Of a stretch of DNA of 7,760 nucleotides, positions 1 to 4,980 are shown in pieces. Source of the stretch: Chloroflexota bacterium (lineage in GTDB: Bacteria; Chloroflexota; Limnocylindria; P2-11E); the NCBI GenBank assembly GCA_025350745.1, contig JANXXG010000118.1:1-7760 (forward strand). The letters run 5' to 3'. Below the pieces are notes generated by a model. That model searched no databases. It saw only the letters and a program-made list of their open reading frames with translations, and had not been told where the DNA came from. The position numbers and the translations under genes were made by a program. Numbering within the stretch: the stretch's first letter is position 1; each line of letters begins with the position of its first letter.

Positions 1-555
1 GACGGCCTTCCGCACCACGCTGCCGGCTCCGACGAGCGAGTCCGCTCCGATCTCGACGCCCGGAAGGATCGTGCTGTTCGCGCCGATGCGCGCGGCCTTC
101 CGGACCACGCCGCCGCGGACGCAATCCAGATACGCCGGGCACATCGGATGCGGGTCGTCGGTGAAGACGACGTGCGGACCAAGGAAGACGTCATCCTCGA
201 TCGTGGTCAGCTCGAGGAAGCACCCGGTGTGGATCCGGACCCGCGAGCCGATGCGGTTCCCGAACTCGAGCGCCGCGTGCGTCCCCACCGACACGTCATC
301 GCCGAGCAGATTGTCCTCACGGATGGACGCACCCTGGCCGGTCTGGAGCCGCGCGCCGATGGTCGTGCCGGCGTAGATCGTGGTGAAGGGCCGGATGACC
401 GCACCGGGTCCGATGACCAGCGGCAGCTCTCCGTCTTGCTTCCCGCGCGGCGCGCGCCCGAGGATCACGTACTCGCCGACCACGCAGCCGGCGCCAAGAT
501 CGACGTTCGGCGACACGATCGCGGTGGGATGGATGGACAGCCCGATGCTCGTCAC
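1..555 (-). CDS. Hexapeptide-repeat (left-handed beta-helix) acyltransferase, partial at 3' end
   Basis: The frame starts at a GTG (555..553) and stays open for 185 codons to the left edge, so the C-terminus is missing. Repeated [I/V/L]-G-x-x-x hexapeptide steps run through the whole visible protein, as in left-handed beta-helix acyltransferases, which are trimeric cytoplasmic enzymes using acetyl-CoA or another acyl donor. Landmarks are IGPGAVIRPFTTIY near residue 48, GASIREDNLLGDD near 75, VFLGPHVVFTDDPHP near 123 and ILPGVEIGADSLVGAGSVV near 163. The last two blocks resemble the WbpD/WlbB group of UDP-sugar N-acetyltransferases (established family knowledge). The start overlaps the dehydrogenase stop by 4 bases (GTGA), which implies translational coupling. 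A GGAG lies 11 bases upstream, slightly far. The shared operon with a Gfo/Idh/MocA dehydrogenase supports a role in making an acylated amino sugar. The exact substrate cannot be told, and a serine-O-acetyltransferase-like or other sugar O-acetyltransferase role is possible. Confidence 0.88.
   Translation of the reverse strand, partial: MTSIGLSIHPTAIVSPNVDLGAGCVVGEYVILGRAPRGKQDGELPLVIGPGAVIRPFTTIYAGTTIGARLQTGQGASIREDNLLGDDVSVGTHAALEFGNRIGSRVRIHTGCFLELTTIEDDVFLGPHVVFTDDPHPMCPAYLDCVRGGVVRKAARIGANSTILPGVEIGADSLVGAGSVVRKAV
3..110 (-). repeat. Two near-identical 18-base copies 90 bases apart inside the acyltransferase gene
   Basis: Bases 3..20 and 93..110 match at 17 of 18 positions. Both copies encode a Val-Val-Arg-Lys-Ala segment, at residues 150-154 and 180-184. 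The 90-base period equals 30 residues, or five hexapeptide steps, so the repeat most likely reflects the coil periodicity of the beta-helix and not a mobile or regulatory repeat. Confidence 0.6.
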
Positions 556-1574
556 CGGGCGACAGGCTCCCGGAGCTGCACGCGAGCCCCGTTCGCCTTG
601 AGGGACCGGTTCGCCCCTTCGAGCGCGCGCACGACGCGAAGGCCGGCCTCGCCGTCGCTGCGCGGCGTGTTGCCGCCACGGATGCAGTCGATGAAGTGCC
701 GGACCTCGAGCTGGAGCGCCTCGGTCACGGCGACCCGCGGGCTGCGGATGTCTCCCGAGCGGTAGCTGCGGCGCAGCTCGTCGGCCGAGAGCTCATCGAC
801 GCCGTGGTCGTAGATCTTCACTTTCTCGGCTGCGCTGCTGTCGTCGTACACCGCCATCTTCTTGTCGCCGATGACGGTCATCGTCCGCAGCTTGCTCGGC
901 GCGAGCCAGGAGAGGTGAGCGTGGGCAAGCGCGCCGGACGGGAAGCCCATCGTGAGGAAGACGACGTCCTCGATATCGCTCTGGACGTAGCAGGCGCCGA
1001 TGCACTGCACCCAGTCCGGCTCCTCCTGGAGCCAATAGAGGACGATCGACACGTCGTGCGGTCCGAGGTCCCAGAGGACGTTGAAGTCGAACTGATGCAG
1101 CCCGAGATTGACGCGCTGGCTGTCGACGTACTGGATCTTCCCGAGCTCGCCCTTCTCGATGATCGCGCGCACCGTCGTCACCGCGGGGTTGTAGACGAAG
1201 GTGTGGCCGACCATCAGCGTCTTGCCCGCGCGCTTCGCCGCGGCGACGATCGCCTCGGCGTCGGCGACGGTCCCGGCGAGCGGCTTCTCGACGAAGACGT
1301 GCTTGCCGGCGGCGAGCGCCTCCTCCGCGAGCGGCCGGTGGGTCGAGATCGGCGTGACGATGCAGACCGCGTCGATCGCCGGGTCGTTCAAGAGCTCGCG
1401 GTGGTCGGTCGTGGTGCGCACCGCCGGGAAGCGCTTGTGCAGCGCGTTGAGGCGTTCTTGATCGAGATCGGCCACCGCCACGATGTCAGCCCCCGGGGCC
1501 TCATTGATGTTGCGGACGAGGTTCGGCCCCCAGTAGCCCGCGCCGATGACGCCGAGCTTCAATTCCTGCTTCAT
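552..1574 (-). CDS. Gfo/Idh/MocA family NAD(P)-dependent sugar oxidoreductase (WlbA/WbpB-like)
   Basis: A 340-residue protein, full length for the family. An N-terminal Rossmann fold carries the dinucleotide motif GVIGAGYWG at residues 8-16, with an acidic stretch after the second strand (VADLD, 34-38). The hallmark EKP is at 96-98, with the Lys expected to be catalytic, followed by GHTFVYNPA (123-131). The C-terminal substrate domain has WDLGPHDVSI (168-177), with the Asp and His expected in the active site. Family members oxidise or reduce hydroxyls of sugars or nucleotide sugars with NAD(P). Overlap with the acyltransferase gene fits the WlbA/WbpB role, oxidation of C3 of a UDP-HexNAcA ahead of amination and acetylation. 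That substrate is inference, because the aminotransferase needed for this route is not in the window. The ATG start at 1574 is well supported: GGAGG at 1581..1585 sits 6 bases upstream. The leader is strongly structured (separate entry). Family call secure, substrate uncertain. Confidence 0.93.
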   Translation of the reverse strand: MKQELKLGVIGAGYWGPNLVRNINEAPGADIVAVADLDQERLNALHKRFPAVRTTTDHRELLNDPAIDAVCIVTPISTHRPLAEEALAAGKHVFVEKPLAGTVADAEAIVAAAKRAGKTLMVGHTFVYNPAVTTVRAIIEKGELGKIQYVDSQRVNLGLHQFDFNVLWDLGPHDVSIVLYWLQEEPDWVQCIGACYVQSDIEDVVFLTMGFPSGALAHAHLSWLAPSKLRTMTVIGDKKMAVYDDSSAAEKVKIYDHGVDELSADELRRSYRSGDIRSPRVAVTEALQLEVRHFIDCIRGGNTPRSDGEAGLRVVRALEGANRSLKANGARVQLREPVAR

Positions 1575-1603
1575 CTCAGGCCTCCGGCCTGAGAGTGCTC
1601 AGG
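1575..1603 (-). promoter_or_regulatory. Candidate mRNA switch over the dehydrogenase ribosome binding site
   Basis: Three short segments sit just upstream of the ATG: CCTGAG (1603..1598), CTCAGG (1593..1588) and CCTGAG (1580..1575). Segment 2 can pair with segment 1 (6 bp, loop CACT) or with segment 3. In the latter case pairing extends to 8 perfect base pairs, CTCAGGCC with GGCCTGAG, around a GGA loop. The Shine-Dalgarno GGAGG (1585..1581) lies in the loop and 3' arm of the 2:3 hairpin, so this fold would hide it, while the 1:2 fold would leave it open. The pairing is seen directly; a regulatory role is inference. Neither hairpin is followed by a U-run, so translational control is more likely than termination. 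Confidence 0.45.
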
Positions 1604-1653
1604 ACTGGTGGACTCCCTCGTCGCGGCAAAGCCGCTCCTCAGTCGCTCGATGG
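1604..1653 (-). other. Rest of the intergenic leader between FAD oxidoreductase and dehydrogenase genes
   Basis: This is the upstream part of the 79-base gap. It contains a 5-bp hairpin, GCGGC-TTT-GCCGC (1635..1623), and two direct AGTCC copies at 1614..1610 and 1606..1602. I see no convincing -35/-10 pair and no U-run after the hairpin, so I call neither a promoter nor a terminator. Transcription probably reads through from the oxidoreductase gene. Confidence 0.4.
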
Positions 1654-3165
1654 TCACGCGAACACCCGATCCTCATACGGAACGGCGCCGATGGCCTCCT
1701 GCTTGGTGCGGCCCGAGGCCAGGAAGTCGGCCATCGCGAGCCCCATCTCGGAGGCGATGTCCATGTCGACGTACTTATACAGGCCCTGGCGGCCGCCGGT
1801 GACCAGTCCGGGGAACCGCATCAGCTCGACCATGAGGGTGTCGATGGCCCGCTCGTATCCGACCATGTAGACCGGATAGCCGAACGTCGAGCGGAGGACC
1901 ACGGACTCCGCGAGCTCGGACACCTTCATGAAGCCCTCTTGCTCGAGCTCCTGCGCGCAGATCTTTCCGAGCTCATCCGGATCCGCGTTCCAGATCCGGT
2001 CGTTCACATCGCAGGTGATATCGCAGAGCAGGATGGTCTCGTCCGGCGCGCAGATCTCCGAGCCACCGTAGTTGCGGGTCTCGGACAGCCGGTTGAACGT
2101 CTTGTCCTGGAAGTAGATGGACTGCGCCGGCAGCGCGTGGGGTCGCTTCACCCGAAGGCCGACGATGGTGAGGGCCCGAAAGCGCAGATAGCGCGCGGCG
2201 GCCTTCGCCTCGGGCGAGACGGCGTCACCGAGCAGATCGATGAGCGCCGGCAGCGGGGCGGTATTCACGATGCGGTCGCAGGTGATGCGCTGCTCCGCGC
2301 CGCGATCGGCCGACCACGGGTCGACGGCCGTCTCGGTCCCCGACGCGAGCATGCAGAGCTGCCCGCCGCGGTCGGTCGCGGGCACCATCCGGTAGCGCAC
2401 GCCAACGACGCGATCGCCGTCGAGGTCGATGCCGGTGACAAGCGTGTTCGTGCGGACCTGATTCGTGCCCGAGGCGGCGCGGATCCGCTCCGCCAGTCGC
2501 TCGGAGATGAGCCCCGCGCCCTTGGGCGGATAGAAGAGCTCGATGACCAGCGGTGCGTAGCGGTGCTCCGTGCCGGTTCGCTTGGCGTAGCCCTTGCGCA
2601 GGGACGACAGCACGACCTTCATCAACGAGATGTGCGGGATGCGGTGCTGCGCGAACGATGCCGCCAATTGCGACGGCGGCATGCCCCACACCTTCGCGGT
2701 GTACGGACCGAAGAACATGTCGTAGAGCGTTCGCCCCATCGCCTGAACGACCCAGTCCTCCGCTGAGACGAGCGGACGTGGCCGCAGCTTCCGGCGCAGC
2801 GACTCGAGGAAGAAGTCGAGGAACGCGCGGACCGCGACAACGGGCGACATGCTCTTCGCGATGTCGAGGGCTTCGAGCGGGTACTTGTAGTACTTGCCAC
2901 GGAACTTGATGGAGACGTTCTTCTTCTTGGCGGGGAAGCCGTCGGACGCGATCTCCTTGAACAGATCGAGGACCCGCTGATTACGGGCGTGATACGCGTG
3001 CGGTCCGAAGTCGAAGCCCGCGCCGGTCTTCCCCGGGAGGGTCGTTGCGAGCCCGCCGAGGAAGTGCTGCGCTTCGAGGACCGTCACCTGCTCGCCCTGC
3101 GCGGCGAGGCTGGAGCCGGCGGCAAGCCCGCAGATGCCGCCGCCGATCACGACCGTGTGGGACAC
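1654..3165 (-). CDS. FAD-dependent oxidoreductase, UDP-galactopyranose mutase / protoporphyrinogen-oxidase-like fold
   Basis: A 503-residue flavoprotein. Counted from the GTG at 3165, residues 4-17 (TVVIGGGICGLAAG) form the beta-alpha-beta FAD motif, Glu31 is the expected ribose ligand and LGG (36-38) the second glycine motif. FDFGPHAYH at 51-59 and KVWGMPPSQL at 158-167 resemble the amine-oxidase / UDP-galactopyranose mutase group. The C-terminal FAD-contact block GGRQGLYKYVDMD (457-469) parallels the GR..xYxYxxMD block of mutases and NAD(P)-binding desaturases. The protein is longer than typical bacterial Glf. Its place beside sugar dehydrogenase and acyltransferase genes points to glycan or lipid-linked sugar chemistry rather than haem synthesis (inference). 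Start choice: a TTG at 3171 is possible, but GTG at 3165 has AGGA 7 bases upstream and begins the protein right at the first strand. Substrate unknown. Confidence 0.85.
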   Translation of the reverse strand: MSHTVVIGGGICGLAAGSSLAAQGEQVTVLEAQHFLGGLATTLPGKTGAGFDFGPHAYHARNQRVLDLFKEIASDGFPAKKKNVSIKFRGKYYKYPLEALDIAKSMSPVVAVRAFLDFFLESLRRKLRPRPLVSAEDWVVQAMGRTLYDMFFGPYTAKVWGMPPSQLAASFAQHRIPHISLMKVVLSSLRKGYAKRTGTEHRYAPLVIELFYPPKGAGLISERLAERIRAASGTNQVRTNTLVTGIDLDGDRVVGVRYRMVPATDRGGQLCMLASGTETAVDPWSADRGAEQRITCDRIVNTAPLPALIDLLGDAVSPEAKAAARYLRFRALTIVGLRVKRPHALPAQSIYFQDKTFNRLSETRNYGGSEICAPDETILLCDITCDVNDRIWNADPDELGKICAQELEQEGFMKVSELAESVVLRSTFGYPVYMVGYERAIDTLMVELMRFPGLVTGGRQGLYKYVDMDIASEMGLAMADFLASGRTKQEAIGAVPYEDRVFA

Positions 3166-3169
3166 GGTC
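3151..3169 (-). promoter_or_regulatory. Perfect hairpin enclosing the FAD oxidoreductase start codon
   Basis: GACCGTGT (3169..3162), a CCC loop (3161..3159) and ACACGGTC (3158..3151) form a perfect 8-bp inverted repeat. The preferred GTG start codon (3165..3163) lies inside the 5' arm, so folding would block initiation there. The structure is read directly; a control role is inference. It cannot be an intrinsic terminator because no U-run follows and it lies inside the coding start. Confidence 0.4.
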
Positions 3170-3171
3170 AA

Positions 3172-3177
3172 ATCCTA
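3172..3177 (-). promoter_or_regulatory. TAGGAT: either ribosome binding site or -10 element of the FAD oxidoreductase gene
   Basis: The sequence TAGGAT ends 6 bases before the GTG at 3165. As AGGA it is a usable Shine-Dalgarno with a 7-base spacer. As TAGGAT it matches the TANNNT type of -10 box at the exact distance that would start transcription on the GTG. A TTGACG at 3204..3199 could be a -35, but the 21-base spacer is too long for a good housekeeping promoter. The ribosome binding site reading is therefore preferred. Confidence 0.4.
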
Positions 3178-3200
3178 GGGTTTCGCGTGTGCCCGCGCCG

Positions 3201-3518
3201 TCAACGAAGCTGTAGCGCGAATCGAAGCGCATCGTCGAATTCGGATAGGCGAGCCGTCGACAACGCGCCGCGTCGGCGCTCGAGACGTGACTTATCGATC
3301 GTGACCAGCTCGTCGCAGTTGATCGCGCACATGCCCTCGAAGCCGTCGCGCTGATCGAGGGTTACCTCTGTCGGGATGCCACGGATGGTCTTCGTCACGA
3401 CCGCGACGGTGGTTCGGGAACGAACGCCCGTGACGTCGCTGCGAGAGGCGATCACCACCGGGCGCAGCTTGTCCATCCGGGCCGACCACACCTCGCCACG
3501 CTCCGTCGGCCGCGGCAC
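3201..3518 (-). CDS. MazF/PemK-type endoribonuclease toxin
   Basis: A small protein of 105 residues, normal for MazF/PemK toxins. These cut mRNA in a sequence-specific way and are blocked by the antitoxin encoded just upstream. Visible family marks are RGEVW (7-11), the strand with Arg19-Pro20 (RPVVIASR), the VVTKTIRGIPTEV strand at 40-52 with Thr42 in the position of the usual catalytic Thr/Ser, and ELVTIDKSRLERRRGALS (70-87). The loop between RGEVW and RP is short and lacks the frequent GSE segment, as in some high-GC-lineage MazFs. The GTG start at 3518 follows the antitoxin TAA with no gap, giving TAAGTG, and no strong Shine-Dalgarno is seen, so translation probably depends on ribosomes finishing the antitoxin. 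The pair would share one promoter. The family call is strong; the target site cannot be read from the sequence. Confidence 0.9.
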   Translation of the reverse strand: MPRPTERGEVWSARMDKLRPVVIASRSDVTGVRSRTTVAVVTKTIRGIPTEVTLDQRDGFEGMCAINCDELVTIDKSRLERRRGALSTARLSEFDDALRFALQLR

Positions 3519-3782
3519 TTACTCGGCCACGTGCCGCAGATCCTCGATCGCGACCTGCTCGATCGCCTTGAAGTCCTCGTCGACGCCGTCCGGGACGGCT
3601 GCGTACCCGGCGAGGTAGCGCGCATCGCGCTCCGACTCGCCATGCCGCGCCAGATACTCGCGCGCTGCTTCCTGGAGCCACCTGCTGCGCGGCACGCCCC
3701 GGCGCTTCCGATCGGTCTCGATGCCGCGCCAAAGCTCGGTCGGGAACGACGTGCTCGAGCGAGTCGTCGACGGGCGCTTCAC
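3519..3782 (-). CDS. Ribbon-helix-helix (CopG/MazE-like) antitoxin
   Basis: An 87-residue protein beginning at a GTG (3782..3780). The strand and helices run TSFPTELWRGIETDRKRRG (11-29) then PRSRWLQEAAREYLAR (31-46), the pattern of ribbon-helix-helix DNA-binding antitoxins: a beta strand that enters the major groove, then two helices for dimerisation. The acidic C-terminal part (roughly 49-87, with DGVDEDFKAIEQVAIEDL) would be the toxin-binding tail that fills the MazF RNA groove. The frame stays open further upstream, into the membrane-protein gene. I prefer the GTG at 3782 because it gives a compact antitoxin and sits exactly where a promoter at 3817..3789 would start transcription. The pair is expected to bind its own promoter and repress it; an inverted repeat at 3790..3807 is the likely site. 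Confidence 0.87.
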   Translation of the reverse strand: MKRPSTTRSSTSFPTELWRGIETDRKRRGVPRSRWLQEAAREYLARHGESERDARYLAGYAAVPDGVDEDFKAIEQVAIEDLRHVAE

Positions 3783-3788
3783 GAAAGA

Positions 3789-3817
3789 AGTATTACTCCG
3801 GTAACACCGTCGGTCAA
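3789..3817 (-). promoter_or_regulatory. Candidate promoter of the toxin-antitoxin pair, giving a leaderless mRNA
   Basis: A -35 box TTGACC (3817..3812, 5 of 6 to consensus) is followed by a 17-base spacer and a -10 box AATACT (3794..3789, 4 of 6). Six bases later comes the G of the antitoxin GTG at 3782, so transcription would begin on the start codon. The -35 overlaps the TGA stop of the membrane-protein gene. The local sequence is clearly richer in A and T than its surroundings. A GGAG at 3799..3796 lies 13 bases before the GTG, too far for a good ribosome binding site and inside the promoter. Confidence 0.55.
3790..3807 (-). promoter_or_regulatory. Inverted repeat, candidate antitoxin operator
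   Basis: GTGTTAC and GTAATAC flank a 4-base centre, CGGA. The arms are complementary at 6 of 7 positions. The site spans the spacer and -10 box of the candidate toxin-antitoxin promoter, where a bound ribbon-helix-helix dimer would block RNA polymerase. Such placement is usual for antitoxin autoregulation; actual binding is inference. Confidence 0.5.
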
Positions 3818-4980
3818 GAAGCGGGAGCAGCGAGATCAGCTCGGCCGGCGTTCTGGCCCGCTCGTGCATCGCGGTCCACGAGCGCCAGGCCCATGCTCGC
3901 GAGCCCACCGAGGTACGCGAAGTACGGCTGCGTCGTCCACTTCGCGAGCAGGAGCGCGATGAGGATGATGCCGCACGCGGCGAGGGTCGCGACGCCGATC
4001 GTCGGGATGCGCGCGCGCAGCCCGATCGCGAGCGCGGCAAGCGTGACCAGGATCTCGGCGGCGAAGAACGCCGGGAGCAGCCCGTCGACCTCCACGTACC
4101 GCTGAAGCAGCGCCGGCAGGTTCGCGCCCCAGACCTCCTGGTGGAAGGTGATCGTGGCCATCTGCTGCGAGAGGAACGCGCCGGGATCCCAGAGCAGGAA
4201 CGGGAGGACGAAGACCCCGATCGTCACAAGACTGATGAGGCCGTACCGGCGCCAGTCCCGACCGGCGACGGCAAGGTGCCGCAACACGAGCGGGAGCAGC
4301 ACGACCGCGAACTGTTTGAACGCCACGGCCCAGCCGAGCGCGATCGCGGAGAGGATGAAGCAGACGCGTCCGAACCGCGTCGAGCGGTCCGCGAACACGA
4401 GCAGCGCGAGGCCGAGCACCGCCATGAACGCGGCCGAGACGTCGTTGGACCCGTCGATCGCGCGGAACGCGCCGATGCCCCAGGTCGCGTAGAGCATCGC
4501 GGGCAGCGCGACCCGCTCCCAGCCGGCTCGCGCTCCCACCGCCGCGATCGCCGCGGTCGTGAGGATGCCGGCCCACGTATCGACGCGCGTCAGGTCACCG
4601 AACACGAGGTGCGCAGGGAGATACCAGACGAGCTCGCCCGGCGGATAGACGAGCGGCGACCCCGGCGGGATCGTCGAGGTCAACGGGACCGTGTACGGGT
4701 CGAGGCCCTGCAGCAGATTGACGAGCGCTTCTTGCGTCGCGCGCAGCACGTCGCTCCCGTCGAGGAATGGGATCCGCGAGAACCGCTCTGAGGCGCCGAT
4801 GATGACCGCGTACCAGGCGACGTACGGCCCCTGGTCATGACCCCGGACGCTCAGGCCGAGAAGCACTGCTCCGGTAATGAGCAGGAGGACCCGGTCGAGC
4901 TGCGGTTGATTGAGGTCGATCCCACCGGCACACCAGAACAGGCCGGCGAGGATCGCCGCGTCATTGGCCCGTGAGCGCAC
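3814..4980 (-). CDS. Polytopic membrane protein, GT87/DUF2029-like GT-C glycosyltransferase
   Basis: A 388-residue integral membrane protein with about nine or ten hydrophobic segments, for example near residues 30-46, 136-150, 183-197, 206-220, 223-236, 247-263, 303-321, 327-346 and 354-367. Before the second set lies a hydrophilic loop with GLDPY (92-96) and YPPGELVWYLP (112-122). This loop pattern is typical of GT-C enzymes of the GT87/DUF2029 type, which use polyprenyl-phosphate sugars to glycosylate glycans or lipids on the outer side of the membrane. AFKQFAVVLLPL (220-231) and PFLLWDPGAFL (260-270) fit the same group. The GTG start at 4980 overlaps the end of the UPF0182 gene by 20 bases in another frame, so translation is probably coupled. 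Shine-Dalgarno is weak and a later start is possible. Donor and acceptor are unknown; a general GT-C (GT39/GT83) protein is the main alternative. Confidence 0.8.
   Translation of the reverse strand: MRSRANDAAILAGLFWCAGGIDLNQPQLDRVLLLITGAVLLGLSVRGHDQGPYVAWYAVIIGASERFSRIPFLDGSDVLRATQEALVNLLQGLDPYTVPLTSTIPPGSPLVYPPGELVWYLPAHLVFGDLTRVDTWAGILTTAAIAAVGARAGWERVALPAMLYATWGIGAFRAIDGSNDVSAAFMAVLGLALLVFADRSTRFGRVCFILSAIALGWAVAFKQFAVVLLPLVLRHLAVAGRDWRRYGLISLVTIGVFVLPFLLWDPGAFLSQQMATITFHQEVWGANLPALLQRYVEVDGLLPAFFAAEILVTLAALAIGLRARIPTIGVATLAACGIILIALLLAKWTTQPYFAYLGGLASMGLALVDRDARAGQNAGRADLAAPAS

Noticed and set aside
148..765. Plus-strand open frame of 205 codons at the left end
   Set aside because: It is antisense to the beta-helix acyltransferase and the end of the dehydrogenase, with no coherent domain. 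The minus-strand frame to the window edge explains the region.
696..1592. Plus-strand open frame of 298 codons antisense to the dehydrogenase
   Set aside because: Low-complexity Arg/Asp/Val/Leu composition; the opposite strand encodes a full Gfo/Idh/MocA protein.
1623..1635. GCGGC-TTT-GCCGC hairpin as an intrinsic terminator after the FAD oxidoreductase gene
   Set aside because: The stem is only 5 bp and no U-run follows in the direction of transcription.
1546..2766. Long plus-strand open frame (406 codons) across the FAD oxidoreductase gene
   Set aside because: It is rich in Arg, Asp, His and Gly with no recognisable motif and lies antisense to a protein with clear FAD motifs. Such antisense frames are common in GC-rich DNA.
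3172..3204. A full -35/-10 promoter (TTGACG with TAGGAT) for the FAD oxidoreductase gene
   Set aside because: The spacer is 21 bases, well off the usual 16-18. It is kept only as an alternative reading of TAGGAT.
3519..4040. A 173-residue version of the antitoxin starting inside the membrane-protein gene
   Set aside because: The extra N-terminal part is Ser/Arg-rich shadow sequence overlapping real coding DNA. The compact 87-residue form fits the family and the promoter position.
4141..4791. Plus-strand open frame of 216 codons antisense to the membrane glycosyltransferase-like gene
   Set aside because: Composition is almost wholly Arg, Glu and Asp, the expected antisense of hydrophobic codons. 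It is a shadow.
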